64,000 nucleotides of DNA. It comes from Stenotrophomonas raiganjensis (SeqCode). Its GTDB lineage: Bacteria > Pseudomonadota > Gammaproteobacteria > Xanthomonadales > Xanthomonadaceae. The stretch lies in assembly GCF_030658505.1 (NCBI RefSeq), contig NZ_JAUTXR010000188.1, positions 1 to 64,000 on the forward strand, given 5' to 3'. A model generated the notes under the pieces. That model was not told the origin of the DNA. It made no database searches and saw only the letters and a list, made by a program, of their open reading frames with translations. Both the position numbers and the translations under genes were made by a program. This document shows, piece after piece, positions 1-8,570 of the stretch (the stretch's first letter is position 1; the number at the start of each line of letters is the position of its first letter).

Positions 1-79
1 GGCGGGCGTTGTGGACGACGTGGATATCACCCGTAGCGGGCATGCAACGTTCCTTGTTTCCATGCGTCGAAACATCACG

Positions 80-101
80 GTAGCGCCGGCCGCTGGCCGG
101 C
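80..101 (+). repeat. SMAG/REP palindrome (GTAG-headed), left unit of an inverted pair
   Basis: GTAG is followed by a GCCGGCC/GGCCGGC hairpin with a GCT loop (stem 85-91 and 95-101). This matches the GTAG-headed REP family described in Stenotrophomonas maltophilia. It pairs with a copy of opposite orientation 30 bp away, just past the stop of the M23 peptidase gene. No gene is visible in bases 1-79. Confidence 0.8.
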
Positions 102-131
102 CTCCAGATTCGCCGCGAAGATCATGGGGTT

Positions 132-153
132 GCCGGCCCGCGGCCGGCACTAC
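132..153 (-). repeat. SMAG/REP palindrome, right unit of an inverted pair
   Basis: The stem is GCCGGCC (132-138) with GGCCGGC (142-148), followed by ACTAC, which reads as GTAGT on the minus strand. It lies 2 bp beyond the stop codon of the M23 peptidase gene, so the paired element could act as a 3' stabiliser or terminator-like structure for that transcript. That role is inference. Confidence 0.8.
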
Positions 154-155
154 TG

Positions 156-1004
156 TTACTTGCGCTCCAGCACCAGCAGCGGGTCGATACGGGTATCGAA
201 CCAGTTCATGCCCCAGTGCAGGTGCGGGCCGGTGGCACGGCCGGTGGCGCCGACGGCGGCGATCACCTGGCCCTGCTCGACACGGTCGCCGACCTTCACG
301 TCGATGCGCGACAGGTGCAGGAAGTTGGAGCTGACCCCGAAGCCGTGGTCGAGCAGCAGCGTGCCGCCGGTCAGGTACAGGTCCGGGCCGGCGAAGGTGA
401 CGATGCCGGCGGCGGGCGCCTTCACCGGGGTGCCGGTCGGCACCGCGATGTCCATGCCGGAATGGCCGGCACCGGGCTGTCCGTTGTACACGCGCGCATT
501 GCCGAAGCGGCCGCTGATACGGCCCTGCACCGGCCAGATGAAGGTCTGGGTGAAGTCGGTACGATCGTCATCGCGGGCGCGGGCGGCAGTCACCTGCGCC
601 TGTTCGCGCTTGATCCGCTCGGCGATCGCCGGCGGCGGATTGACCGTCTTCGGTGGTACGCCGTTGACCCGCTCGGTCGGCCAGTCGCGCGGCGTCACCG
701 CAATGGTCGCGGTCTCGCTGCCACCATCGGGGCGCTGCACCTGTACGTGCAGCGGACCCTTCTCGTCGCGGCCGATGCCGAACACCACGCTGCCATAACC
801 GCTCACCCGCAGCTGGCGGCCGGCGTACTGCACGCGGCTGCCGGCGGGCACCTTGCCGATCACCAGCGCGCCCTGCGACGCACTGGCCGGGAATACCACG
901 CGGCTGTCGATCAGGCTGCCGATCGCATCCTGCGCGTTGGCCGAAGATGTGCAGAGCAGGGGCGCCGCCAGCAGCAGCGCCCCGGTCAGGAGAGCCGCGC
1001 GCAT
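156..1004 (-). CDS. M23 family metallopeptidase (peptidoglycan endopeptidase, LytM-like)
   Basis: The 282-residue protein opens with a Sec signal peptide (MRAALLTGALLLAAPLL, then SANAQ), so it is exported. An N-terminal beta-rich region (about residues 30-130) is followed by a C-terminal LytM/M23 zinc peptidase domain. The domain carries the typical HxxxD-type motif (HSGMDIAVP) and the HxH motif (HLHWGMNW). Family members cut peptide cross-links in peptidoglycan, or activate amidases when degenerate; both zinc motifs look intact here. The ATG at 1004 was chosen because it puts the signal peptide at the N-terminus and overlaps the dihydroorotase stop as TGATG, suggesting translational coupling to the upstream gene. 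Confidence 0.9.
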   Translation of the reverse strand: MRAALLTGALLLAAPLLCTSSANAQDAIGSLIDSRVVFPASASQGALVIGKVPAGSRVQYAGRQLRVSGYGSVVFGIGRDEKGPLHVQVQRPDGGSETATIAVTPRDWPTERVNGVPPKTVNPPPAIAERIKREQAQVTAARARDDDRTDFTQTFIWPVQGRISGRFGNARVYNGQPGAGHSGMDIAVPTGTPVKAPAAGIVTFAGPDLYLTGGTLLLDHGFGVSSNFLHLSRIDVKVGDRVEQGQVIAAVGATGRATGPHLHWGMNWFDTRIDPLLVLERK

Positions 1005-2350
1005 CAGCGGTCGTAGGTCATGCGCTGGCCGGCGGGCTCGCCCACCAGGTTGCTGCCGTCCCACACCAGCTGGCCGTTCACCCAGGTGGAGGCCACGCGC
1101 GAACGGAAGGTGGTGCCTTCAAACGGCGACCAGCCGCACTTGGACAGCACGTCCTCGCGCTTGACGGTGAACGGCACGTCCTCCACCAGCACCAGGTCGG
1201 CGAAGTAGCCTTCGCGCAGGAAGCCGCGTTCTTCCACGTCGAACAGCTGCGCCGGCGCATGTGCGAACTTCTGCACCACCTGCTCGCGGGTCAGCTTGCC
1301 TTCGTGCACCCGCTCCAGCGCGGCCACCAGCGCGTACTGCACCAGCGGCAGGCCCGACGGTGCCTGCGCGTAGGGCTTCTGCTTTTCTTCCCAGGTATGC
1401 GGCGCATGGTCGGTGGCCAGCACGTCCAGCACGTCATCGGCCAGCGCGGCGGTGATCGCTTCGCGGTCGGACACTTCCTTGATCGCCGGGTTGCACTTGA
1501 TCAGGTTGCCCTTGGTCGCGTAGTCCGGGCGCGCGAAGTGCAGGAAGTGCACGCAGGTCTCGGCAGTGATCTGCTTGCGGCTGCCGTCGGCGCGGATCAG
1601 CGGGCCCTTCTCGAACAGTGCCAGTTCATCGGCGGTGGAAATGTGCAGCACATGCAGGCGGGTGCCGTGCTTGCGCGCCAGCGACATCGCCAGGCGGGTC
1701 GACTTGATGCAGGCCTCGCGCGAACGGATGTCCGGATGCATGTCAGGGGTCAGCGCATCGCCGTACTTTTCCTGGAAGGCCTTGAGGTTGGCATCGATCA
1801 TCGGCGTGTCTTCGCAGTGCGTGATGATCGGGGTCGGGCATTCGCGGAAGATCGCATCCAGCGTTTCCGGGTTGTCCACCAGCATGTTGCCGGTCGAAGC
1901 ACCCATGAACACCTTCACGCCCGGGGCCTTCTTCGGATCCAGGGCACGGATCGCGTCGAGGTTGTCATTGCTGGCGCCGTGGTAGAAGCCATAGTTGGCC
2001 CAGGCGCGGCCGCGCGCGAGCTCGTACTTGGCTTCCAGGATGGTTGAATCCAGCGTCGACGGGTTGGTGTTGGGCATGTCCATGAAGCTGGTCAGGCCAC
2101 CGGCCACGGCGGCCGCCGATTCGCTGGCGATGTCGCCCTTGTGGGTCAGGCCCGGTTCGCGGAAGTGCACCTGGTCATCGATCATGCCAGGCAGCAGCCA
2201 GCGCCCGGCCGCGTCCACCACCTGCTCGCCGTCGCGCGGCGTCAACCCGCTGCCGATCTGCGCGATGCGGCCGTTCTCGATGCGCAGGTCGCCGTCGAAG
2301 GTGCGGCCTTCGTTGACCATCCGGGCGTTGGTGATGAGGGTGGAGGACAT
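1004..2350 (-). CDS. pyrC: Dihydroorotase
   Basis: The 448-residue amidohydrolase catalyses ring closure of carbamoyl-aspartate to dihydroorotate in de novo pyrimidine synthesis in the cytoplasm. The metal-binding HxR signature (DDQVHFREPG, His62 and Arg64) is present, followed by a PNTNP substrate loop and a late DHAPH metal motif (TDHAPHTWEEK). The length fits the longer class I/AllB-like dihydroorotases rather than the roughly 345-residue E. coli PyrC type. Its start lies one base downstream of the yidD stop, and its own stop overlaps the M23 peptidase start. The three genes therefore form a tight minus-strand unit. An allantoinase-like relative is the main alternative. Confidence 0.9.
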   Translation of the reverse strand: MSSTLITNARMVNEGRTFDGDLRIENGRIAQIGSGLTPRDGEQVVDAAGRWLLPGMIDDQVHFREPGLTHKGDIASESAAAVAGGLTSFMDMPNTNPSTLDSTILEAKYELARGRAWANYGFYHGASNDNLDAIRALDPKKAPGVKVFMGASTGNMLVDNPETLDAIFRECPTPIITHCEDTPMIDANLKAFQEKYGDALTPDMHPDIRSREACIKSTRLAMSLARKHGTRLHVLHISTADELALFEKGPLIRADGSRKQITAETCVHFLHFARPDYATKGNLIKCNPAIKEVSDREAITAALADDVLDVLATDHAPHTWEEKQKPYAQAPSGLPLVQYALVAALERVHEGKLTREQVVQKFAHAPAQLFDVEERGFLREGYFADLVLVEDVPFTVKREDVLSKCGWSPFEGTTFRSRVASTWVNGQLVWDGSNLVGEPAGQRMTYDR

Positions 2351-2351
2351 G

Positions 2352-2606
2352 TCAGTGTTTTCCTGTGCAACGGCAAGAGGGGGCGTGGGTGGATTCGGGC
2401 ACCGGATCGAAGCCGCCGGGGTGGAACGGATGGCAGCGGCCCAGCCGGCGCGCAGCCAGCCAGCTGCCGCGCAGCGGCCCGTGTCGGGAGATGGCGTCCA
2501 TCGCGTATTCAGAACAGCTCGGCACGAAACGGCAGCGCGGCCCCAGCAGGGGGCTGATGAAGCGCTTGTAGAAGCGCAGCAGGGCGATGAGCAGGCGCGA
2601 GATCAC
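2352..2606 (-). CDS. yidD: Membrane protein insertion efficiency factor YidD
   Basis: This 84-residue protein has the conserved YidD core: an N-terminal amphipathic/hydrophobic helix ([15 protein letters not shown]), then [16 protein letters not shown] with its conserved Cys pair, then [15 protein letters not shown]. The family associates with the inner membrane and aids YidC-dependent insertion. Elsewhere yidD usually sits between rnpA and yidC at the origin region. Here it heads a pyrC transcript instead. Confidence 0.93.
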   Translation of the reverse strand: MISRLLIALLRFYKRFISPLLGPRCRFVPSCSEYAMDAISRHGPLRGSWLAARRLGRCHPFHPGGFDPVPESTHAPSCRCTGKH

Positions 2607-2804
2607 CCAGTCATCTTATGCCAGTTGGCATGAAGGCCGCATTTGTGCAGGATGGGCCGTTGGTCGCATGTCGCCGATGGCCTGCGACCGGTACCAGTAC
2701 CTTCGGGTGCTGGCCAGGTTCCGTACCGCGCAAGGCGGTCCGTGTTCGTCGGACTGCCCCTTGGGCGCCTTGACTCCAGGACTGAATGGAGCAGGGTGCC
2801 GAGG

Positions 2805-2833
2805 TTGCTGCTGCGGGTCGGGTAGGCTATAAA
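2805..2833 (+). promoter_or_regulatory. Likely sigma-70 promoter of the dksA-like gene
   Basis: A -35-like TTGCTG (2805-2810) and a -10-like TATAAA (2828-2833) are separated by 17 bp. They lie about 45 bp upstream of the GTG start at 2878. The GC-rich stretch between yidD and this promoter (2607-2804) shows no other feature I can support. Confidence 0.6.
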
Positions 2834-2877
2834 GGCCCGCTTTCCCGGGCCCCGGGGAATCCAAGGAAGAGCGTTTC

Positions 2878-4107
2878 GTGGCTGCTAAAAAAACTGCAAA
2901 GAAGGCCGCAACGGCCGCCAAGAAAACCGCCAAGCCTGTTGTGAAGAAGTTGGCGGCAAAGCCCGTTGCCAGGAAACCGGCCAGCAAGCCGGCGACCAAG
3001 GCATCGTCCTCGCAACCGGCGGCCAGGAAGGCCACCGCAAAGAAAACGCCGGCCAAGGCAACCAAGCCGGTGGCGAAGAAGGCCGCCGCGCCTGCCAAGG
3101 CCAAGCCTGCCGCTGCCAGCAAGAAGGCGGCGGTGGTGAAAAAGGCCGCCAGCAAGGCCGCGCCGGTCAAGAAGGTCGCCGCCAAGCCGGTGGCGAAGAA
3201 GGCAGCAGCCAAGCCGGCGCCGAAGGCGGTGGTGAAGAAGGCTGCGGCCAAGCCGGTCGCCAAGCCCGTAGCAAAGAAGGTCGCTGCGGCTAAACCGGCT
3301 GCCACGCCTGCCGCTGTAAAGAAGGTTGCCAAGAATGTTGCCGCGCCGGCCGTAAAGCCGACCCCGGCCCCAGTAGTGAAGTCCGCACCGAAGCCTGCTG
3401 CCAAGCCGGCTCCGGCCAAGCCTGTCCCGGCCAAGACCGTGGCAGTGGCGGCAGCCCAACCGGCCTCAACGCCGGCCCCGGCCGCCGCTCCTGTCGCTTC
3501 GAAGGCCCCGCAATCCAAGAATCCCGTGCCCGTTTCGAAATCGCCTGCCAAAACCGCCGTGAAATCCGATTCCGCCCCGAAGACCGTGTCGCGCCCTGTC
3601 GGCAAGGTTGCCGTGGCCGTCGCCGCCCGCTCGGCGGCACCGGCCCCGCGCAGCAAGTACAAGGTGGTCGAATACAAGACCGACGAGGCCACTGGCCGCC
3701 CGATCCTGCCGGCTGGCTACAAGCCGTCCTCGGAAGAGGAATACATGAGCCCGCTGCAGCAGGAATACTTCCGCCAGCGCCTGCAGAACTGGCGCGCGGA
3801 CCTGGTGGAAGAGTCCAAGCAGACCATCGAGAACCTGCGCGAGGAAGTGCGTGACATCGGCGACGAAGCCGAGCGCGCGACCCGCGAGACCGAGAACTCG
3901 CTGGAACTGCGTACCCGCGACCGCTACCGCAAGCTGATCGGCAAGATCGACAGCACCCTGAAGCGCCTGGAAGCCGGCGACTACGGTTACTGCGTCGATA
4001 CCGGCGAAGAAATCGGCCTGGAGCGCCTGGAAGCGCGCCTGACCGCCGAGCGCACCATCGACGCCCAGGAGCGTTGGGAGCACCTGCAGAAGCAGCAGGG
4101 CGACTGA
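2878..4107 (+). CDS. dksA: DksA/TraR-family RNA polymerase-binding regulator with a histone-H1-like Lys/Ala/Pro-rich N-terminal extension
   Basis: The last ~135 of 409 residues form a recognisable DksA: a coiled coil with the DEAERATRE tip and SLELRTRDRYRKL helix, then the zinc-finger region. DksA binds the RNA polymerase secondary channel and, with ppGpp, sets stringent-response transcription. Only one of the four classical zinc cysteines remains: Cys372, with Thr375, Thr393 and Ala396 at the other three places. Residues 1 to about 250 are almost entirely KKAA/KPVA/PAAK repeats, like the H1-like C-terminus of AlgP, and are probably disordered and DNA- or RNA-binding. The start is GTG at 2878 behind an AAGGAAGAG ribosome site. 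E. coli DksA is 151 residues, so this is a very long form. A terminator follows the stop. Confidence 0.9.
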   Translation: MAAKKTAKKAATAAKKTAKPVVKKLAAKPVARKPASKPATKASSSQPAARKATAKKTPAKATKPVAKKAAAPAKAKPAAASKKAAVVKKAASKAAPVKKVAAKPVAKKAAAKPAPKAVVKKAAAKPVAKPVAKKVAAAKPAATPAAVKKVAKNVAAPAVKPTPAPVVKSAPKPAAKPAPAKPVPAKTVAVAAAQPASTPAPAAAPVASKAPQSKNPVPVSKSPAKTAVKSDSAPKTVSRPVGKVAVAVAARSAAPAPRSKYKVVEYKTDEATGRPILPAGYKPSSEEEYMSPLQQEYFRQRLQNWRADLVEESKQTIENLREEVRDIGDEAERATRETENSLELRTRDRYRKLIGKIDSTLKRLEAGDYGYCVDTGEEIGLERLEARLTAERTIDAQERWEHLQKQQGD

Positions 4108-4133
4108 TTCCCGCTCGTTGTATGGTCATGCAG

Positions 4134-4160
4134 AAAACCCGGCTTCGGCCGGGTTTTTTG
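4134..4160 (+). terminator. Rho-independent terminator after dksA
   Basis: A stem of AACCCGGC with GCCGGGTT closes a TTCG-type loop and ends in a T run (TTTTTT), 27 bp after the dksA stop. Confidence 0.9.
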
Positions 4161-4204
4161 TTGGGGGATCGTCGGTAAGCGACCGTGGCTGGCACGGGCA
4201 GTTG

Positions 4205-4430
4205 TGGCCGTTGACTTGGGTCCGCCTTGTAGCGAGCCGAGCACCGCAGGGGAATCGGGGGCGAAGAGGCGCCGCTGTTTGAGCGCAGCGAGTTCGGCGC
4301 CGTCCCCTGATTCACCGAGGAGCGCAGGGTACCGGTGCGAAGCACCGGCTCGCGGATGGCGGCGCGTTTCTTTGGTTACTTTCTTTGCGCGCGCAAAGAA
4401 AGTGACAAACCCATTCATCGAGGGAAAGTG
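4205..4430. repeat. Composite palindromic intergenic repeat
   Basis: The 371-bp gap between dksA and the MFS gene holds no gene but has several nested inverted repeats. These are a GGCGCCG/CGGCGCC pair around 4269-4303, a CCGGTGC/GCACCGG hairpin (4332-4338 with 4342-4348), and a near-perfect 32-bp palindrome (arms 4375-4390 and 4391-4406, one mismatch). The last has the TTTCTTTGCGC core that I recall as a recurring intergenic repeat in Xanthomonadaceae. Its function is unknown. Confidence 0.6.
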
Positions 4431-4478
4431 ACGTGGCCAGCCAAACGCCCGGCGCCGCCGAATCCGCTGTTCGCAGGC

Positions 4479-5726
4479 TCACTGCAGGTCGCGAAGATTC
4501 AACTTCCGCAGCGTCGGGTTCTTCCACGCAGTGACCCCGGCTACGCTCAGCACCGCGAACCCACCCAGCACCACCGCCGGCACCAGCCCCAGCAACCGGG
4601 CCATCGTGCCGGCATAGAACGCGCCCAGCTCGTTGGACGAACTGATGAAGATGCCGTTGATCGACGATACCCGCCCGCGCATTTCCTCTGGCGTGGCCAG
4701 CTGCAGGATGGTCGAGCGGATCACCACCGAGACGCCGTCGAAGGCCCCGTAGAACAGCAGGATCAGCGCCGACAGCCAGAAGTGCTGCGACAGGCCGAAG
4801 CCGATCACGCACAGGCCGAAGCCGGCCACCGCGAACAGCAGCACGCGGCCGGCATTGCGGTGCAGTGGGTGGCGGGCCAGCCACAGGCCCACGCACACCG
4901 AACCCAGCGCCGGCATCGCGCGCAGCACGCCCAGGCCTTCCGGGCCGTGGTGCAGGATTTCGTGCAGGAAGGCCGGCAGCATCGCCACCACGCCGCCCAG
5001 CAGCACCGAGAACATGTCCAGCGCCATCGCGCCGACCATGATCCGGTTGCCGACCACGAAGCGCGCACCTTCAGCGATGCTCTTGAAGATCGGCGCGGCA
5101 GGACCGGTGTGCACGGGCTCATCCACCTTCAGCGTGGCCAGGCAGGCCATCGCCACCAGTGCGAAACCGGTGGCCACCGCATAGGACAGGCCCTTGCCAC
5201 CGAGGCCAACCAGTACGCCGCCCAGCGCCGGACCGGCGACCATGCCGGCCTGGAACACTACTGCACCCAGGCCCGCGCCGCGTGCGAACTGGTCACGGGC
5301 CAGTACGCGGGCGAACAGTGCGTTGTAGATCGGCGACAGGAAGGCGCGGACCATGCCGGTCAGCGCAATGGCCGCATAGATTGGCCACACGCCTTCAAAC
5401 GGCAACCATCCCTTGGCCACCCCGGTCAGCACCAGCGCGGTGGCGATCAACCCGGAGCAGGCCACCATGCCCAGCCGGCGCCGTGGCAGGTGGTCGACCA
5501 GATAGCCGGCGAACGGCGCCACGCAGAAGAACGGCAGCACCTCGGCCAGGCCGACCAGGCCCAGCGAGAACGGATTGCGGGTGACTTCGTAGATGTGCCA
5601 GCCGACGGTGACCGCGACCACCTGGTAGGACAGCATCGCGAAGATGCGGTAGGCCAGCAGCTTGGCGAAACCGGGCCGGGACAGCAGGCCCAGCGCGGTG
5701 TCTTCGGCCGTGGCAGGCTCGCTCAC
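4479..5726 (-). CDS. Major facilitator superfamily transporter
   Basis: The 415-residue protein has about twelve hydrophobic segments. It carries the MFS loop between helices 2 and 3 (GYLVDHLPRRRLG) and a second copy after helix 8 (LARHPLHRNAGR). It resembles the EntS/MefA-like group of efflux carriers, but the sequence does not show the substrate. Its ATG overlaps the sufE stop by four bases (ATGA), so the two genes are probably co-translated. There is no evident functional link to Fe-S assembly. The N-terminal MSEPATAEDTALGLLSRPGF is a short cytoplasmic tail. Confidence 0.85.
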   Translation of the reverse strand: MSEPATAEDTALGLLSRPGFAKLLAYRIFAMLSYQVVAVTVGWHIYEVTRNPFSLGLVGLAEVLPFFCVAPFAGYLVDHLPRRRLGMVACSGLIATALVLTGVAKGWLPFEGVWPIYAAIALTGMVRAFLSPIYNALFARVLARDQFARGAGLGAVVFQAGMVAGPALGGVLVGLGGKGLSYAVATGFALVAMACLATLKVDEPVHTGPAAPIFKSIAEGARFVVGNRIMVGAMALDMFSVLLGGVVAMLPAFLHEILHHGPEGLGVLRAMPALGSVCVGLWLARHPLHRNAGRVLLFAVAGFGLCVIGFGLSQHFWLSALILLFYGAFDGVSVVIRSTILQLATPEEMRGRVSSINGIFISSSNELGAFYAGTMARLLGLVPAVVLGGFAVLSVAGVTAWKNPTLRKLNLRDLQ

Positions 5727-6175
5727 GACGGGTCGCGCTGCAGCTGGGCCTGCGCGGTCTCGCGGATGAAGGCCAGCATCGCCGCCACGCCGTTGCTGCG
5801 GGTGGGGGAGAGGTGACGGGCCAGGCCGATGTCCTGGATGTAGCTGGGCTCGGTATCCAGGATCTCCTGCGCCGAGCGCCCGGAGTACACGCGCAGGGCC
5901 AGGAAGATCAGACCGGAAACGATGGCCGAATCACTGATGGCATGGAAGCGCAGCGACTGCGCGTTGCCTTCCGGCACGATCCAGACCATCGACTGGCAGC
6001 CGAGCAGGCGGTGCTCTTCGGTCTTCCATTCGTCCGGGAAGGCGGGCAGCTTGCGGCCGAGGTCGATCAGGTACTGGTAGCGCTCGGACCAGTCGCCGAA
6101 GAAGCCGAATTCCTCGGCGATGGCGGCCTGGGCCTCGGCAGCGGTGGGTTCAAGCGGGAACGGGGAGTCGGTCAC
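5723..6175 (-). CDS. sufE: SufE family cysteine-desulfurase sulfur acceptor
   Basis: The 150-residue SufE-fold protein accepts persulfide sulfur from a cysteine desulfurase (SufS or CsdA) for iron-sulfur cluster assembly in the cytosol. The acceptor cysteine lies in the conserved HRLLGCQSMVW motif (Cys60). The downstream SGLIFLALRVYSG helix and the GLARHLSPTRSNG loop also match the family. No sufS or csdA gene lies nearby, so the partner must be encoded elsewhere. The gene is 54 bp downstream of the cysS stop and leads into the MFS gene. Confidence 0.92.
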   Translation of the reverse strand: MTDSPFPLEPTAAEAQAAIAEEFGFFGDWSERYQYLIDLGRKLPAFPDEWKTEEHRLLGCQSMVWIVPEGNAQSLRFHAISDSAIVSGLIFLALRVYSGRSAQEILDTEPSYIQDIGLARHLSPTRSNGVAAMLAFIRETAQAQLQRDPS

Positions 6176-6229
6176 AACAGTCTCTACAGTGGGGGCGTGG
6201 CCGGCGGACCGGCCACGGGGCAGGGTGGG

Positions 6230-7606
6230 TCAGCCGCGTTTGCGCGACCAGCGAACGCCCTGCGGGGTGTCATCCAGCACGATGCCTTCGGCGGCCAGCT
6301 GGTCGCGGATGGCGTCGGCACGGGCGAAGTCGCGCGCCTTCTTGGCCGCGGCGCGCTCGTCGATCAGGCCCTGGATGCGGGCATCGTCGCCGTCATTGCT
6401 GGCGGCGGTGCCGAACCACTGTGCCGGATCGGCCTGCAGCAGGCCCAGCGCCAGGCCGGCACCGAGCAGCTCGCCCTTCAGGCGCGCCTGCTCGGCCGGA
6501 TCGGTGGCACGACGCGCCTCGGCAGCAATGCGTGCCACTTCGGCCAGCGCCTGTGGAGTGTTGAGATCGTCGTCCAGGGTCGCCTCGACCGTGGCCGGGA
6601 TCACGGCGCTGGCCTCGACCGATGCCAGCTCGCGCAGGGTGCCGTACAGGCGGTCCAGGGTGCGCACCGACTGCTCGATCAGGCCATCGGACCAGTCCAG
6701 CGGCTGCCGGTAATGGGCCGACAGCAGCGCCAGGCGCAGCGCCTCCGGCGGATGCTGGCGGACCAGGTCGTGCACGCGCTCGATGTTGCCCAGCGACTTG
6801 CTCATCTTGGCGCCGCCGAAATTGAGCATGCCGTTGTGCAGCCAGAAACGGGCGAAGATCCTGCCGCCGTGGGCGCATTCGCTCTGCGCGATCTCGTTCT
6901 CGTGGTGCGGGAACTGCAGGTCGACGCCGCCGGCGTGGATGTCGATGGTCTCGCCCAGGTGGGCCGCAGCCATCGCCGAGCACTCGATATGCCAGCCCGG
7001 ACGACCCCGGCCCCACGGCGATTCCCAGCCGGGCAGGTCGTCGCTGGACGGCTTCCACAGCACGAAGTCACCCGGGTCGCGCTTGTACGGGGCCACGTCG
7101 ACACGGGCACCGGCCAGCATTTCTTCCGGGTCACGGCGCGAGAGCTTGCCGTAGCCGTCGAAGCTGGCCACTGCGAACAGCACGTGGCCCTCGGCGGCAT
7201 AGGCATGCCCGTTGGCGATCAGCTGCTCGATCATGGTGATGATCTGCGGCATGTGTGCGGTCACTTCCGGTTCGATGTCCGGCGGCACCACGCCCAGCGC
7301 GGCCATGTCTTCACGGTAGGCGGCGGCGAACTTGTCGGTGATGGTGCTGATCGGCACGCCCTGCTCACGCGCGGCGGTGTTGATCTTGTCGTCCACGTCG
7401 GTGATGTTGCGGGCGTAGCGCAGCGCGCCGAAACGGCGCCGCAGCAGGTCGGCCAGCACCCCGAACACCACCGGGCCACGGGCGTTGCCGATGTGCACGT
7501 AGTTGTAGACCGTGGGGCCGCACACATACAGGGTCGGACAGGCCGGGTCGAGCGGGGTGAACGGTTCGAGCTGGCGAGTCAGGTTGTTGTGCAGGCGCAG
7601 GGTCAT
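6230..7606 (-). CDS. cysS: Cysteinyl-tRNA synthetase
   Basis: The 458-residue class I aminoacyl-tRNA synthetase charges tRNA-Cys. The HIGH-type motif is YVHIGNARG (residues 38-41) and the KMSKS motif is [11 protein letters not shown]. Cys29 in [11 protein letters not shown], the usual first zinc ligand, is present, as is the later [10 protein letters not shown] element. Length and ends match the bacterial family. The ATG at 7606 gives the normal N-terminus ([16 protein letters not shown]). It faces a divergent secreted-protein gene across a 188-bp gap that includes a CCCCC/GGGGG hairpin near 7650-7666. Confidence 0.96.
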   Translation of the reverse strand: MTLRLHNNLTRQLEPFTPLDPACPTLYVCGPTVYNYVHIGNARGPVVFGVLADLLRRRFGALRYARNITDVDDKINTAAREQGVPISTITDKFAAAYREDMAALGVVPPDIEPEVTAHMPQIITMIEQLIANGHAYAAEGHVLFAVASFDGYGKLSRRDPEEMLAGARVDVAPYKRDPGDFVLWKPSSDDLPGWESPWGRGRPGWHIECSAMAAAHLGETIDIHAGGVDLQFPHHENEIAQSECAHGGRIFARFWLHNGMLNFGGAKMSKSLGNIERVHDLVRQHPPEALRLALLSAHYRQPLDWSDGLIEQSVRTLDRLYGTLRELASVEASAVIPATVEATLDDDLNTPQALAEVARIAAEARRATDPAEQARLKGELLGAGLALGLLQADPAQWFGTAASNDGDDARIQGLIDERAAAKKARDFARADAIRDQLAAEGIVLDDTPQGVRWSRKRG

Positions 7607-7794
7607 GGGGCTGTGGCTGGGGGACAAGCCTGTGATTTTAGAACGTGTCGCCCCCCTTTGGGGGCACCCGTTGCCACCGGTGGACGCCGGGCCCACCCGG
7701 GGTGGGGTGGGCAGGAGCGGCGCGGACGGGTAATGTTCAGCCCCTTGCGCTCGCCACTGCCTACACTATTGCCGTGTCCTTGCTCCCGTCGCCA

Positions 7795-8358
7795 ATGAAA
7801 TCCACCGCGTTGCTGACCCTGGCCTGCCTGTCGGCGACGGCTGCCGTGGCCCAGGCGCAGGAGGCCGAACCGCGCAACCGGGTGGTGATCGTCGAGAACG
7901 TGAAGTTCGACTATGCGCAGGTGCTGAACGTCGAGCCGGTGTTCCAGACCCTGCGCGCGACCCGCACCGAGGAGCACTGCGAGCCGGTGTCGACCCGGAC
8001 CCTGGCCCCGGTCAACGTGACCGGCGAGGAGCCGGTCGAGGACAAGGGCCGGATCAGCCGCTTCTGGGATTCGGTGCGCTCGATGTTCAAGCGCAGCGAC
8101 GAGGAGGCCGTTGAGGAGGTCGGAACCGAGACGCCGGCCCCGGCGCCGGCCAACAATGGCCCGATGCTGACCCGCGACTGCCGCATCGTGCCGGTGGGGC
8201 GTGAATTCCGCCGGCCCATCGCCTACGACGTGGATTACGTCTACAAGGGCACCAAGTACCGATCGCGGCTGCCCGAAGACCCCGGCAACCGGCTCAAGAT
8301 CCGGGTGTCGATCACCCCCTGGGTCGGCCCCGAGCAGGGCGCGGCCGGCAATCCCTGA
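7795..8358 (+). CDS. Secreted protein of unknown function
   Basis: The 187-residue protein has a clear signal peptide (MKSTALLTLACLSATAAVAQAQ), so it is probably periplasmic. The C-terminal segment (AYDVDYVYKGTKYRSRLPEDPG, then LKIRVSITP) resembles the beta-rich tail seen in glycine-zipper 2TM/UmoD-like envelope proteins. No glycine zipper is present, and the middle is acidic and probably flexible. Three Cys residues may form disulfides. The ATG at 7795 was taken because it begins the signal peptide. The gene ends just before the arginine-operon leader and is the only separation from cysS. No function can be named. Confidence 0.75.
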   Translation: MKSTALLTLACLSATAAVAQAQEAEPRNRVVIVENVKFDYAQVLNVEPVFQTLRATRTEEHCEPVSTRTLAPVNVTGEEPVEDKGRISRFWDSVRSMFKRSDEEAVEEVGTETPAPAPANNGPMLTRDCRIVPVGREFRRPIAYDVDYVYKGTKYRSRLPEDPGNRLKIRVSITPWVGPEQGAAGNP

Positions 8359-8376
8359 TTCTGCGACCCCGGCCCC

Positions 8377-8405
8377 TTGCGCCGGCCCCGGCCGCATGCA
8401 AAGAT
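8377..8405 (+). promoter_or_regulatory. Candidate promoter of the arginine leader
   Basis: TTGCGC (8377-8382) and AAAGAT (8400-8405) are spaced 17 bp apart, with a TGC just before the -10 (extended -10 type). A start about 7 bp downstream would put the +1 next to the leader ATG at 8414, making the leader peptide nearly leaderless. This is a pattern-based inference only. Confidence 0.4.
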
Positions 8406-8413
8406 GGTCGACC

Positions 8414-8515
8414 ATGAAGCTCACCGACTTCCAGCACGACAGCAGCGCAGCCCGACAGGCGTCTGGCATGACCTCGCGTGCGCGTCGACCGGAACCCCAC
8501 ATCCTCGCTGGGTAA
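8414..8515 (+). CDS. Putative Arg-containing leader peptide of the arg operon
   Basis: A 33-codon open frame lies between the candidate promoter and a strong intrinsic terminator. It begins MKLTDFQHDSS and includes Arg at codons 14, 22, 24 and 25 (segment SRARRPEP, codons CGT-GCG-CGT-CGA at 8477-8488). Its last codons and stop (GCT GGG TAA) carry GCTGGGT (8507-8513). That heptamer is identical to the 3' arm of the downstream terminator and complementary to its 5' arm. The arrangement fits a classical amino-acid attenuator in which ribosome position at Arg codons decides termination. An internal ATG at 8468 would give a 15-residue peptide with three Arg in four residues. Whether it is translated is unknown. 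Confidence 0.5.
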   Translation: MKLTDFQHDSSAARQASGMTSRARRPEPHILAG

Positions 8516-8540
8516 CCGGAGCTTTCTGCTGTTCGTCCGA

Positions 8541-8570
8541 AAAAAACCCAGCCCGCCGGCTGGGTTTTTT
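8541..8570 (+). terminator. Intrinsic terminator ahead of argF' (probable attenuator)
   Basis: The stem AACCCAGCC (8545-8553) with GGCTGGGTT (8558-8566) has a four-base loop. It is flanked by A6 on the left and T6 on the right. It lies about 110 bp upstream of the argF' start rather than after a gene. The 5' arm (ACCCAGC, 8546-8552) could alternatively pair with GCTGGGT at 8507-8513, giving mutually exclusive terminator and antiterminator forms. Confidence 0.85.

Noticed and set aside
2616..3692. Long minus-strand open frame opposite dksA coding Thr/Ala/Gly-rich protein
   Set aside because: It is the mirror of the Lys/Ala repeat codons; it has no start context or recognisable domain, and the plus strand encodes a clear DksA.
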